Assembly (NCBI RefSeq): GCF_030551255.1
Contig: NZ_CP130630.1
Span: 10,291,001 to 10,355,000, forward strand
Source: Streptomyces sp. NL15-2K
GTDB lineage: Bacteria > Actinomycetota > Actinomycetes > Streptomycetales > Streptomycetaceae
DNA: 64,000 bases
Reading direction: 5' to 3'
Both the position numbers and the translations under genes were made by a program. Shown in pieces: positions 26,073 to 35,358 of this stretch. Below the pieces are notes generated by a model. That model was not told where the DNA came from. It saw nothing but the letters and a program-made list of their open reading frames with translations, and did no database searches. Each line of letters starts with the position of its first letter. Position 1 is the first letter of the stretch.

Positions 26073-27599
26073 ATGACGCGAGAGCCCCGTACAGAACATG
26101 ACTACGTAATCGTCGGCGCCGGTTCGTCCGGCAGTGTGATCGCCCGGCGGCTGCTGGACCAGGGGCATTCGGTCCATGTCGTCGAGGCCGGTCCGGTGGA
26201 CGTCGACGAGCGGGTACACAGCCCGCAGGGCTGGCCGCTGCTGCTCCAGTCGGAAGTGGACTGGGCGGCCATGACTGTGCCCCAGGTGCACGCCAACAAC
26301 CGGAGGCTGTACTGGCCCCGCGGCAAGGTGCTCGGCGGCAGCAGTTCGCTGAACGGCATGATCTACGTTCGGGGCCACCGCAGCGACTACGACTCGTGGG
26401 CCTACGCGGGCTGCGCCGGCTGGGACTGGGACAGCGTACTGCCGCTGTTCAAGCGCTCCGAGGACCACGTGGACGGCGCGAGCGACTGGCACGGCAAGGG
26501 CGGCCCGCTGCCGGTCAGCCGGCTTGCCGAACCGCACCCCACCGCCGCCGCGTTCGTCGAGGCCGCCGTCGCCCTGGGGCACCCGCTGACCGAGGACTTC
26601 AACGGCGAGCGGATGATCGGCGCCGGTTTCAACCACGCCACCATCCGCGACGGCCGTCGGATGAGCGCCTGGCAGAGTTTTGTCGCCCCGGTCCTCGACA
26701 ATCCGTCGCTGACGGTCACCACCGGTGCCCGGGTACACCGGGTGCTGCTGGAGGACGGCCGCGCGGTAGGCGTGGAGTACGCCGCCGACGGCGCCTTGCA
26801 CCGCGTGTACGCGGCCTCCGAGGTGGTACTGAGCGGCGGCGTGCTCGGTTCGGCCCAGACCCTGCTGCTGTCCGGCATCGGCCCGACAGCGCACCTGCGT
26901 GAGGTCGGGGTCGAGGTCGCCGTGGATGTGCCCGGGGTCGGCGAGAACCTCCACGACCACCTGCTGGTCAGCAATGTGTACGAGGCCTCGCGGCCGCTGC
27001 CTCCAGGCAAGGGCAACCTGCTGGAGAGCCAGCTGTTCGCCAGCACCGACCCTGCCCGGCTCGGTCCCGACCTGCAGCCGCTCTTCCTGCACATGGTGTA
27101 CCCGGCCGAGTCCTACCCGGTGCCGGAGCACGGCTACACCATCGCGCCGGGCATCGTCCGCCCGCTGTCCCGGGGCACGCTCCGGCTGGCGTCGGCCGAC
27201 CCGGAGGTTGCGCCGCTGCTCGACCCGAACATCCTGGCCGAGCGCTACGACCTGGAGGCCCTGGTCGACGCGGTGGAAATCTGCCGGGAGATCGGCGCGC
27301 ACGCCGCCTTCGAAGGCTGGCGCAAGGCCGAAGTCGCCCCGGGCCCTGACGCCCGTACCCGCGACGACCTGCGTGAATACGTACGCCGGGCGGTCGGCAC
27401 GTACCACCATCAGGTCGGCACCTGCCGCATGGGCCAGGACTCGCTCGCTGTCGTGGACCCGGCACTTCGGGTCCATGGGGTCGAGGGGCTGCGCGTCGCG
27501 GATGCCTCGATCATGCCGTCGGTCCCCTCGGGCAACACCAACGCCCCCTCGATCATGATCGGCGAGAAGGCCGCCGACCTCATCCTCGCCACCTCCTGA
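26073..27599 (+). CDS. GMC-family FAD alcohol oxidase/dehydrogenase
   Basis: A 508-residue glucose-methanol-choline oxidoreductase. It has the N-terminal FAD-binding IVGAGSSGSVIARRLL, GMC signature 1 in PRGKVLGGSSSLNGMIYVRG, signature 2 near VLSGGVLGSAQTLLLSGIGP, and the catalytic His region VGTYHHQVGTCRMG. Choline dehydrogenases and aryl-alcohol oxidases share this build. It oxidises an alcohol to an aldehyde. An aldehyde dehydrogenase follows 29 bp later and the phenylacetate genes lie nearby, so 2-phenylethanol or a related alcohol is a reasonable guess, but choline cannot be excluded. Good ribosome binding site (caggag). Confidence 0.88.
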   Translation: MTREPRTEHDYVIVGAGSSGSVIARRLLDQGHSVHVVEAGPVDVDERVHSPQGWPLLLQSEVDWAAMTVPQVHANNRRLYWPRGKVLGGSSSLNGMIYVRGHRSDYDSWAYAGCAGWDWDSVLPLFKRSEDHVDGASDWHGKGGPLPVSRLAEPHPTAAAFVEAAVALGHPLTEDFNGERMIGAGFNHATIRDGRRMSAWQSFVAPVLDNPSLTVTTGARVHRVLLEDGRAVGVEYAADGALHRVYAASEVVLSGGVLGSAQTLLLSGIGPTAHLREVGVEVAVDVPGVGENLHDHLLVSNVYEASRPLPPGKGNLLESQLFASTDPARLGPDLQPLFLHMVYPAESYPVPEHGYTIAPGIVRPLSRGTLRLASADPEVAPLLDPNILAERYDLEALVDAVEICREIGAHAAFEGWRKAEVAPGPDARTRDDLREYVRRAVGTYHHQVGTCRMGQDSLAVVDPALRVHGVEGLRVADASIMPSVPSGNTNAPSIMIGEKAADLILATS

Positions 27600-27628
27600 C
27601 TCGCCCATCTCCCAGGGAGACCAGCAAT

Positions 27629-29071
27629 ATGCGTACGGACATGCTCATCGGCGGCGAGTGGACCGCCGGCCGCAGCGGCAACACCTTCACCTCCCTCAAC
27701 CCGGCCACCGGCGAGGTACTCGCTGAACTGCCCGAGGCCACCGCGGCCGACGTCGATACCGCGGTGCGCGCTGCCGCCGAGGCGTTCACCTCCCCCGAGT
27801 GGGGCGGGCTGCTGCCCGCCGCCCGCGCCCGACTGCTGCTGCGGATCGCCGACCTGCTGGAGGAGAGCGCCGAGGAAATCGCCGCCCTGGAGACCCAGGA
27901 CCAGGGCCAGCCGCTCGGGGTGAGCGCCGGTTTCTCGGTGCCCAACGCGGTCGAGCACTTCCGCTACTACGCCGGATGGGTCACCAAGATCACCGGCATC
28001 ACGGCCCCGCTGTCCGTCCCGGACGTGGACTACCGCACCCGTCGCGAACCGCTCGGCGTCTGCGGACTGATCACCCCGTGGAACTTCCCCCTGATGATCC
28101 TCGTGTGGAAGCTCGCCCCGGCGCTCGCCACCGGCAACACGGTAGTCATCAAGCCCGCGGAGCAGACCCCGCTGTCCACCCTGCGGCTGGCCGAGCTGAT
28201 CGAGCAGGCCGGAGTCCCGGCCGGAGTCGTCAACGTCGTCACCGGCGGTCCGGACGTTGGCCGGGCCCTGGTCAGCCACCCGCTGGTCAAGAAGATCTCC
28301 TTCACCGGGTCCACCGCCGTCGGCCGGGAGATCGGCGCCGAATGCGGCCGCACCCTGAAGAAGGTCTCCCTGGAACTGGGCGGCAAGGCGCCGAGCATCA
28401 TCGCGGCCGACGCCGACATCGACGCCGCCGTCCAGGGCAACCTGCTCGGCGGGCTGCTCAACAGCGGTCAGGTGTGTGCCGCATACACCCGCTTCTACGT
28501 CGACGGCAAGCGTCACGACGAGTTCGCCGAGAAGCTCGCCGGAGCCGCCGGGACGCTGCGGCTCGGCAACGGGCTCGACCCCGAGGTGCATCTCGGGCCG
28601 CTGGTCTCCGCCGAGCAGGTCGAGCAGACCGCCCGCTATGTCGCCCTCGGCAAGGACGAGGGCGCGGAGCTGCTCACTGGCGGCAACCGCCCGGACGGCG
28701 ATCTGACGAACGGCTTCTTCTTCGAGCCGACCGTCTTCGCGGGCGTCCGGCAGGACATGCGGATCGCCCGCGAGGAGATCTTCGGCCCGGTGCTGTCGGT
28801 ACTGCCGTACGACGACCCTGAGGAGCTGGTCACCCTGGCCAACGACTCCGAGTACGGGCTCGCCGCCGCGATCTGGTCCCGGGACATCGGCACCGCCAAC
28901 CGCCTGGCGCGCCAGGTCAAGGCCGGCACGGTGTGGATCAACATGATGCAGGGCCTGGACGCCGCGGCGGCCTGGGGCGGCACGAAGTCATCAGGGCTCG
29001 GCCGCGAGATGGGCTGGGAGGCCATCGAGGCCTACACCGAGGTCAAGAGCATCTGGACCAGCCTGGCCTGA
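27629..29071 (+). CDS. Aldehyde dehydrogenase (phenylacetaldehyde or betaine-aldehyde type)
   Basis: A 480-residue NAD-dependent aldehyde dehydrogenase with all key residues: TPWNFPLM (Asn), SLELGGKAPSIIAADAD (Glu) and NSGQVCAAYTRFYV (Cys). The C-terminal AWGGTKSSGLGREMGWEAIE is typical of the family. It is co-transcribed with the GMC enzyme at 26073-27599, which would hand it an aldehyde. Near the paa genes and an AraC regulator resembling FeaR, phenylacetaldehyde to phenylacetate is the best inference. Confidence 0.86.
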   Translation: MRTDMLIGGEWTAGRSGNTFTSLNPATGEVLAELPEATAADVDTAVRAAAEAFTSPEWGGLLPAARARLLLRIADLLEESAEEIAALETQDQGQPLGVSAGFSVPNAVEHFRYYAGWVTKITGITAPLSVPDVDYRTRREPLGVCGLITPWNFPLMILVWKLAPALATGNTVVIKPAEQTPLSTLRLAELIEQAGVPAGVVNVVTGGPDVGRALVSHPLVKKISFTGSTAVGREIGAECGRTLKKVSLELGGKAPSIIAADADIDAAVQGNLLGGLLNSGQVCAAYTRFYVDGKRHDEFAEKLAGAAGTLRLGNGLDPEVHLGPLVSAEQVEQTARYVALGKDEGAELLTGGNRPDGDLTNGFFFEPTVFAGVRQDMRIAREEIFGPVLSVLPYDDPEELVTLANDSEYGLAAAIWSRDIGTANRLARQVKAGTVWINMMQGLDAAAAWGGTKSSGLGREMGWEAIEAYTEVKSIWTSLA

Positions 29072-29474
29072 CCCCCCGACCTGCCCCCGACCTGACCCCA
29101 CCTGCCCCGTTTCCCCGACCCGGCGCCGCGACCGTACTCCCCCGGCCGCGGCGCCGATCCACACCAGAACCCTTTCGCCCCTCCCACACCACAGCGGCAT
29201 CCCCTCCGCAGGGCTGTCACATCCGCTGACCCCGCTCTCCGAAACGGTCACCACATTCCGAAGAGCTCCGACTCCGCGCCGTCAGCCGCGTCGTCGGCGC
29301 CAGTTTTCATCGGTGCCACCGTCTTGCCAGGAGTGCCCTGAAAGTTTCGCTTGGGCGGCTCAGCGTGCCCTGGTTCGCAGGCACATGTCGATCGAACAAA
29401 CCGATGGATGCCGGGCGCATTTTCAAGATCTTCAAGGGTCTCCCCAGGGCACGGCCGTGGCCGACCGTTCACGC
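29072..29474. other. Gene-free stretch
   Basis: About 400 bp between the aldehyde dehydrogenase and the transporter remnant. The first 120 bp are C-rich with no clear hairpin. No coding frame resembles a known domain, and no transporter N-terminus is found here, so the remnant downstream has lost it. Confidence 0.4.
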
Positions 29475-30023
29475 ATGCCGGTGCTCGCGGTGCTGCACAC
29501 GCAGTGGAAGGACGTCCTGCCGGCCGGCGGCACCTTCATCGGCACCAACTCCATCGGCCACATCTTCATGGCGTACGTCCTGTCGTACGCCACCACACAG
29601 CTCGGTTTCGCCCGGGACCGCATCGTGCTGCCGGCCCTGATCGCCGCCGCGGTGTGGCCGGCCACCATCCCATGGGTGGCGGCCCTGTCCGACCGGCTCG
29701 GCCGTCGCAAGGAGTGCTCATCGGGTCCTGCGCGCCGCTGTTGTGGGCCGCGGTCCTCTTCCCGCTCATCGACACGGGGGCGACAGCGTCCGTGTTCTCC
29801 GAGCTTCGCTGCGCGGCTGCGCTGCGGCGGGGTATCGCTCGGCTACCGGATCGGCGCCGTTCTCGGTGGCGGCTCGCCCCGACCGTGGCCACGCCCTGTT
29901 CGCCGCCGGGTTGGCACATGGCCGATCACCGGCTATCCGACCGGGGTGGCCGCGCTGAGTCTGGGCTGCCAGGCACCGCTCACCAGGACGCGGGCAGAAG
30001 ACAGCACCTCCCGGTGGCGCTGA
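29475..30023 (+). pseudogene. MHS-type major facilitator transporter remnant
   Basis: Starts in the middle of a metabolite:H+ symporter: FIGTNSIGHIFMAYVLSYAT, then IPWVAALSDRLGRR with the MFS A-like motif. The frame then shifts (VLIGSCAPLLWAAVLFPLID in another frame) and shifts again before VSLGYRIGAVLGGG and GVAALSLGCQAPLTRTRAED. The first ~250 residues are absent, and a segment between the last transmembrane spans is deleted. It probably once imported an aromatic acid for the adjacent pathways (inference). Confidence 0.72.
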
Positions 30024-30041
30024 AGGCGGCCGTCCGCCCCG

Positions 30042-30995
30042 TCACCCCGACGGGCGGGCAGCCGACCGCCGGATCTCTGCCGCGCTCTGCCCGAACTCCG
30101 CGCGCAGTGCGCGGCTGAGATGCGTGGCGTCGAGCACGCCCCAGCGGGCCGCGATCACAGCCACGCTGCGATCGGCGAGCAGAGGGTCCGCGAGGTCGCG
30201 CCGAATCCGCTCCAGGCGGCTCGCGCGGATCCAGGAGGACAGGGTGACGCCGCGCTGCTGGAGAACCTTGTGCAGGTAGCGCACCGAGATGCTGTGAGCC
30301 CGGGCCACCAACTCCGGTGCGAGACGGGGGTCGGAGAGCCTGCCCAGGCAGTACGTCAGGATGCGGTCGGCGAGGTTGTCCGTGGGATGCGCCACGACGG
30401 GCTGCTCGGCCAGGGCTGACAGCACCACCGAAACCAGGGCGTCGGCCAGATGAGGGCCGCCGCTGCCGACACACGCGTCCAGTCCGTCCGCCGTGTCTCG
30501 CAGCAGCGTGGCCGCCAACCGCCGCCCACCGCCGTCGGTGGGCACGGCGAGCGCCGTGCGGCTCCCGAGACCGTGGACGTGCGGGCCCAGCAGAGCGCGC
30601 GGGATGCCCAGCACCACGATGTCGAAAGGCTCCCAGAAGCACAGTTCGTACGGCCTGACGGTCTCGTAGACGACGAGATCGCCCGGGCCCGGCAGGCACT
30701 GGCGGCCGTCCTGCTCAACGCCCGCGCGGCCGCGCCCGTAGAGCGCGACCTTGACCAGTTCCCGGTCGCCGGAACCGATGAGGGAGCGTGAGCGCAGCAC
30801 CGTACACGGCCCTCCGGTGATCCGGGTGACCAGCACCTCACCCGGCCTGGCAGTGCGCATGCTGCCGCTCACACCGGTTCCCACTGCGGTGGTGCCGGAG
30901 CGGATACGCAACGGAGCGAACGCGTCCGAGGCACGCTGCTGGAAGCGTTCGATCTGCTCGGATGCGTCGGGCACCGGATGCGCGGCGGTCGTCAT
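30042..30995 (-). CDS. AraC-family regulator, FeaR-like
   Basis: A 317-residue regulator. The N-terminal AraC-binding-like domain (VALYGRGRAGVEQDGRQCLPG; DLVVYETVRPYELCF) precedes the C-terminal double helix-turn-helix (HSISVRYLHKVLQQRGVTLS; SVAVIAARWGVLDATHLSRA). FeaR, the activator of phenylethylamine catabolism, has this domain build. The start is the ATG at 30995 with a gaaggaga ribosome binding site. It lies 13 bp after the TetR gene on the same strand and faces away from the GMC/aldehyde dehydrogenase pair, which it may control. Confidence 0.83.
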   Translation of the reverse strand: MTTAAHPVPDASEQIERFQQRASDAFAPLRIRSGTTAVGTGVSGSMRTARPGEVLVTRITGGPCTVLRSRSLIGSGDRELVKVALYGRGRAGVEQDGRQCLPGPGDLVVYETVRPYELCFWEPFDIVVLGIPRALLGPHVHGLGSRTALAVPTDGGGRRLAATLLRDTADGLDACVGSGGPHLADALVSVVLSALAEQPVVAHPTDNLADRILTYCLGRLSDPRLAPELVARAHSISVRYLHKVLQQRGVTLSSWIRASRLERIRRDLADPLLADRSVAVIAARWGVLDATHLSRALRAEFGQSAAEIRRSAARPSG

Positions 30996-31008
30996 GAAGC
31001 TGTCTCCT

Positions 31009-31725
31009 TCACCCCTTCGTCAGCGGTCCTGCCATCCGTTCCGCATCAGTCTGTCCCCGGTGTTCCGGAATGTCCACGGCCGGTCCGGGGCAGCTCGCGG
31101 GCTGCCCGTGCAGACCATCGAAGAGGATGGCCGTCAGCGCGTCGGCCACCGTCTCCACGGGCAGGCCGCGATCGGGGCTGTACCACTCCACGAGGGAATT
31201 GACGGTGCCGAACAGCAGTCGGCCGGCGAGGTGTGGAGCAATGTCGTCTCGTATGCCGCCCTCGGTTGCCGCTTGGGCCATCAGCTCGGCGACACGGTGA
31301 TCGAACTCACGGCGCCTCGCGAGCGCGTGCTGTTCGACCTCGCTGTTGCCGTGCAGGCGCAGCAGCAAGGTGACGTAGGGCAGCTCGGCCGCGAGGACTT
31401 CGACGCTGCGGTGCACGATGCGCTTCATCCGGGCGGTCGCCGTGGCGTCCGGAGCTGTGCTGCCCGGGTCCTGGTCCTCGTCGAGTACCGCGAAGAGGGC
31501 GTCCAGGGCTCGGCCGACCGCGAGCTCGAGGAGTTCCTCCTTGCCGGAGACATGGTGGTAGATGCTCGACTTGCTGAGGCCCAGACGCCTGGCCAGCTCC
31601 TCCATGCCGGTGCCGTCGTAGCCGCGTTCGTTGAAGACCACGACGGCGACCTCCAGCAGCGAGTCGCGGTCGTAGGCGGGACGGCCGTGGCGGCCGGTTG
31701 GGTTCTGCACAGGTGTCCTGGTCAC
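31009..31725 (-). CDS. TetR-family regulator of the phenylacetate genes (PaaR-like)
   Basis: A 238-residue TetR protein: helix-turn-helix GMEELARRLGLSKSSIYHHV at the N-terminus, then a ligand-binding domain (LAAELPYVTLLLRLHGN; AGRLLFGTVNSLVEWYSP). It sits 37 bp after paaK on the same strand. Actinobacterial and Thermus paa clusters are repressed by TetR proteins relieved by phenylacetyl-CoA, so this is the likely repressor acting at the two ACCGACCG sites at 33569 and 39104 (inference). Confidence 0.83.
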   Translation of the reverse strand: MTRTPVQNPTGRHGRPAYDRDSLLEVAVVVFNERGYDGTGMEELARRLGLSKSSIYHHVSGKEELLELAVGRALDALFAVLDEDQDPGSTAPDATATARMKRIVHRSVEVLAAELPYVTLLLRLHGNSEVEQHALARRREFDHRVAELMAQAATEGGIRDDIAPHLAGRLLFGTVNSLVEWYSPDRGLPVETVADALTAILFDGLHGQPASCPGPAVDIPEHRGQTDAERMAGPLTKG

Positions 31726-31762
31726 TCGGCCATTGTGGCAACGGCAGAAATCACTGCCGCAC

Positions 31763-33109
31763 TCACTGCTCCCGCAGATCTCTGACCCGGCGGATCTTGC
31801 CGACCGAGCGCTCCAGAGTCCCGGGATCGACGATCGTCACCTCGACGGTCACACCCACGCCGTCCTTGACTGCCTTGCCGATCGCTGCTGCGGCGGCCTC
31901 CCGCTGCTCCGGACCGGTGCCGGGGCGAGCCTCGGCGCGCAGAGCCATGTGGTCCATGCGGCCGCGTCGGCTCAGCTGGATCTGGAAGTGCGGGGCGACC
32001 GCGGGGGTGCGCAGCAGGATCTCCTCGATCTGGCTGGGGAAGACGTTCACCCCGCGCAAGATGATCATGTCGTCGCAGCGGCCGGTGATCTTCTCGATAC
32101 GGCGGAAGGCCGGGCGGGCTGTGCCGGGCAGCAGCCGGGTCAGGTCGCGGGTGCGGTAGCGGACGATCGGCAGGGCCTCCTTGGTGAGGGAGGTGAAGAG
32201 CAGTTCGCCGCTGTCGCCGTCGGCCAGCAGTTGGTCGGTGACCGGGTCGACGACCTCGGGGTAGAAGTGGTCCTCCCAGACGTGCAGGCCGTCCTTGGTC
32301 TCCACGCACTCCTGTGCCACGCCGGGGCCGATCACCTCGGACAGGCCGTATATGTCGACGGCGTGGATGTTCATGCGCTCCTCGATCTCGCGGCGCATCT
32401 CCTCCGTCCACGGTTCGGCGCCGAAGATGCCCACCTTGAGGGAGCTGGTACGCGGGTCGATGCCCTGCCGTTCGAACTCGTCGAGGAGGGTGAGCATGTA
32501 GGAGGGGGTGACCATGATGATCTCAGGTTCGAAGTCCTGGATGATCTGCACCTGGCGGGCGGTCATGCCCCCGGAGGCGGGGATCACGGTGCATCCTGCG
32601 CGCTCGGCGCCGTAGTGCGCGCCCAGACCGCCGGTGAACAGCCCGTAGCCGTACGAGATGTGCACCTTGTGGCCGGGACGGCCGCCGGCCGCGCGGATGG
32701 AGCGGGCGACGACATCGGCCCACATCGACAGGTCGTTCTCGGTGTAACCGACGACGGTCGGGCGGCCGGTGGTGCCGCTGGAGGCGTGGACGCGGCGGAC
32801 CTGGTCCATGGGGACGGCGAACATGCCGAAGGGGTACGTGTCCCGCAGATCGGCCTTGGTGGTAAAGGGGAATCGGGACAGGTCCTCCAGGCGACGGCAA
32901 TCGTCGGGCTTGACCCCGGCATCGTCGAACTTCTTGCGGTACAGCTCGACGTTGTCGTAGGCGTGCCGCAAGGTTGCCTGGAGCAAGCTGAGCTGATGAC
33001 CTCTCAGCTCCTCGCGCGTCATCCGCTCACCGCCGTCCAGCAGCTCGTCCGGGATCGGCTCCCCCCGGCGGGTTCCTGGGACCGCGGGGGCCGTCAGTTC
33101 GCTGCTCAT
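31763..33109 (-). CDS. paaK: Phenylacetate-CoA ligase PaaK
   Basis: A 448-residue AMP-forming ligase that activates phenylacetate to phenylacetyl-CoA, the first step of the pathway. The phosphate-binding loop is VHASSGTTGRPTVVGYT. KVHISYGYGLFTGGLGAHYG, YGLSEVIGPGVAQEC and the C-terminal IIRG-type motif (DDMIILRGVNVFPSQIEEIL) are characteristic of PaaK; the C-terminal Lys is in VGKIRR. Length is normal for the family. Its ATG overlaps the paaI stop (ATGA), so the two are translationally coupled. Confidence 0.95.
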   Translation of the reverse strand: MSSELTAPAVPGTRRGEPIPDELLDGGERMTREELRGHQLSLLQATLRHAYDNVELYRKKFDDAGVKPDDCRRLEDLSRFPFTTKADLRDTYPFGMFAVPMDQVRRVHASSGTTGRPTVVGYTENDLSMWADVVARSIRAAGGRPGHKVHISYGYGLFTGGLGAHYGAERAGCTVIPASGGMTARQVQIIQDFEPEIIMVTPSYMLTLLDEFERQGIDPRTSSLKVGIFGAEPWTEEMRREIEERMNIHAVDIYGLSEVIGPGVAQECVETKDGLHVWEDHFYPEVVDPVTDQLLADGDSGELLFTSLTKEALPIVRYRTRDLTRLLPGTARPAFRRIEKITGRCDDMIILRGVNVFPSQIEEILLRTPAVAPHFQIQLSRRGRMDHMALRAEARPGTGPEQREAAAAAIGKAVKDGVGVTVEVTIVDPGTLERSVGKIRRVRDLREQ

Positions 33110-33549
33110 CGCGACTCCTTCGTCTTCGTGCTTCGGATACTGCGGCTGCGCCCGCGGAACTCCGCGATCACCTCGTCGCCGCGCAGGATGCTCACGTCAT
33201 AGATGCCGCTGCGCCCGAAGCGGGTGCGTTCCCGCGCGGTCGCCACCAGTACGTCGCCTTCGTAAGCCGAGGCGACGAAATCGATGTCGGCCCCTGCCGC
33301 GACGGTCACGGGCCCGTGACTGTTGCAGGCACAGGCGAAGGCGGTGTCGGCGAACAGGAACAGATAGCCGCCGTGAGCGATCCTGTGTCCGTTGACCATC
33401 GCCGGGGTCACGGTCATCCGGAGTACGGCGGTCCCTTCGCCGTACTCAAGGAGCTCGATACCGAGACTCCTCGACGCCTCGTCCGCGGCGAACATCGTCT
33501 CCGTCGGGCCGGAAACAGGACCGGGAGCGGTGTTAGTGGCCTGCGTCAT
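33106..33549 (-). CDS. paaI: Hotdog-fold thioesterase PaaI
   Basis: A 147-residue hydroxyphenylacetyl-CoA thioesterase that rescues CoA from dead-end pathway intermediates. It shows the PaaI pattern: GTAVLRMTVTPAMVNGHRIA, then HGGYLFLFADTAFACACNS with the catalytic Asp. I chose the ATG at 33549, preceded by aaggtgg; the GTG four codons upstream lacks one. First gene of the leftward paaI-paaK-tetR set and divergent from paaN. Confidence 0.92.
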   Translation of the reverse strand: MTQATNTAPGPVSGPTETMFAADEASRSLGIELLEYGEGTAVLRMTVTPAMVNGHRIAHGGYLFLFADTAFACACNSHGPVTVAAGADIDFVASAYEGDVLVATARERTRFGRSGIYDVSILRGDEVIAEFRGRSRSIRSTKTKESR

Positions 33550-33568
33550 GGTTTCTACCACCTTGTGT

Positions 33569-33588
33569 ACCGACCGAACATTCGGTTA
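33569..33588. promoter_or_regulatory. Candidate PaaR operator between paaI and paaN
   Basis: accgaccgaacattcggtta contains the inverted half-sites CCGAA/TTCGG. The same ACCGACCG followed by TTCGG occurs, inverted, at 39104-39122 before paaA. The position in the divergent promoter region fits a TetR operator controlling both directions. Confidence 0.6.
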
Positions 33589-33645
33589 GCGTGCGGCGCG
33601 GCCAAGTAATCCAGCATCACCACTGCCTGTCAAGAGGTGGAACGT

Positions 33646-35358
33646 ATGTCCCAGAACAGCCCCGAGCGACCCGACTTCTTCGCACGTCACCGCGCACTGC
33701 TGGAACAGGCGGTCGCCGCTACGGCGACCCGGGACCATTGGACGCCGTATCCGGAATCACCCAGCACGTCGGTCTACGGCGAAGAGGCGCCGAAAGCCGG
33801 GGAGGTCGCCTTCCGGGACCAGGCCGACAGGCATTTCGAACTGGCGGGTCACCCCGGCGAGGGGCGCGTGACGGCCTCCGAGACCTCTCCGTACGGCTTC
33901 GCCCTCGACATCACCTACCCCCGCGTCGCGCCGGACGAGGCGGTGGCCGCCGCCAAGGCCGCCACCGCCCCCTGGCGCGCCGCGGGCCCTGACACCCGCG
34001 CCGGTGTCACCGCCGAAATCCTGGCCCGGCTCAACGCGGCGAGCTTCGAGATCGCGCACGCCGTGCAGCACACCACCGGCCAGGCGTTCGTCATGGCGTT
34101 CCAGGCGGGCGGCCCGCACGCACAGGACCGCGGCCTGGAGGCAGTCGCGTACGCCTGGGCCGAGCAGCGGCGGCACCCGGGCGCGGCCCGCTGGAGCAAG
34201 CCGCAGCGCAAGGGCGGCCCGACGGTGCTGGACAAGAAGTTCACGCCGGTCGGACGCGGTGTGGCGCTGCTGATCGCCTGCAACACCTTCCCCACCTGGA
34301 ACGGTTATCCGGGCCTGTTCGCCAGCCTGGTCACCGGCAACCCGGTCGTGGTCAAGCCCCACCCGGGCGCCGTCCTGCCGCTCGCCATTACCGTGCGGAT
34401 CACCCGCGAGGTACTGGCCGAGGCGGGCTTCGACCCCAACCTCGTGATCCTCGCCGCCGAGGAGCCCGGGGACCGGAACGCCGGTCTCCTCGCGCTGCAC
34501 CCCGAGGTCCGGATCATCGACTTCACCGGCTCGACGGAGTTCGGTGACTGGTTGGAGACCAACGCCCGGCAGGCAGCCGTGTACACGGAGAAGGCCGGCC
34601 TCAACACCGTCGTCCTGGACTCCACCGACGACTACCACGGCCTGCTGGGCAACCTGGCCTTCTCCCTGGCCCTCTACAGCGGTCAGATGTGCACCACCCC
34701 GCAGAACCTCCTGATCCCGCGCGACGGCATCGCCACCGACCAGGGCGTACGGACCGCTGACGAGTTCGCCGCCGACCTCGCCGCCGCACTGGACAAGCTG
34801 CTCGGCGACCCGGCTCGCGCCGTCGGCACCCTCGGCGCGATCGTCAACGACGGCGTACTCGAGCGCCTGGAGCAGGCCGGTGCGGTCGGCCGTACGGTGC
34901 GTCCGTCGGCGCCCGTCGAACACCCCGAGCACCCGAAGGCCGTCGTCCGTACGCCGCTGGTGGCCCGGTTGGACGCCGAGACCGACCGGGAGACCTACTC
35001 CCGCGAGTGGTTCGGCCCTGTCTCATTCGTGATCGGCACCGACTCCACCGAGCACAGTCTGCGGATCCTGCGCGAGACGGTGCGCGCGCACGGCGCCCTG
35101 ACCGCCGCCGTCCACTCCACCAGCGAAGAAGTGCTGGAAGCCGCCGAGCTGGCGGCCCTGGACGCGGGAGTGCATCTTTCGGAGAACCTCACCGGCAGCG
35201 TCTTCGTCAACCAGTCCGCCGCGTTCAGCGACTTCCACGGCAGCGCGGCCAACCCGGCCGCCAGCGCCACCCTGTCCGACCCCGCGTTCGTCACCGGCCG
35301 CTTCGCGACACTGCAGTCGCGTCGGCCCGCCCCGGCCGAGGAGAGCCCCGATGCCTGA
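33646..35358 (+). CDS. paaN: Oxepin-CoA ring-opening aldehyde dehydrogenase PaaN
   Basis: A 570-residue aldehyde dehydrogenase-type protein of the PaaN branch, which lacks the MaoC hydratase domain of E. coli PaaZ. It would oxidise the semialdehyde formed on ring opening. The nucleophile is in LYSGQMCTTPQNLL. FTPVGRGVALLIACNTFPTW and DFTGSTEFGDWLE mark the cofactor-binding region. The ATG at 33646 has agaggtgg upstream; the GTG nine bases earlier is less likely. A separate hydratase must open the oxepin ring, and the crotonase at 36580 or an enzyme elsewhere could do this. It overlaps the next gene by 8 bp. Confidence 0.9.
   Translation: MSQNSPERPDFFARHRALLEQAVAATATRDHWTPYPESPSTSVYGEEAPKAGEVAFRDQADRHFELAGHPGEGRVTASETSPYGFALDITYPRVAPDEAVAAAKAATAPWRAAGPDTRAGVTAEILARLNAASFEIAHAVQHTTGQAFVMAFQAGGPHAQDRGLEAVAYAWAEQRRHPGAARWSKPQRKGGPTVLDKKFTPVGRGVALLIACNTFPTWNGYPGLFASLVTGNPVVVKPHPGAVLPLAITVRITREVLAEAGFDPNLVILAAEEPGDRNAGLLALHPEVRIIDFTGSTEFGDWLETNARQAAVYTEKAGLNTVVLDSTDDYHGLLGNLAFSLALYSGQMCTTPQNLLIPRDGIATDQGVRTADEFAADLAAALDKLLGDPARAVGTLGAIVNDGVLERLEQAGAVGRTVRPSAPVEHPEHPKAVVRTPLVARLDAETDRETYSREWFGPVSFVIGTDSTEHSLRILRETVRAHGALTAAVHSTSEEVLEAAELAALDAGVHLSENLTGSVFVNQSAAFSDFHGSAANPAASATLSDPAFVTGRFATLQSRRPAPAEESPDA

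Noticed and set aside
31733..33202. 489-codon plus-strand frame opposite paaK
   Set aside because: Antisense of a gene with clear ligase motifs; no domain of its own.
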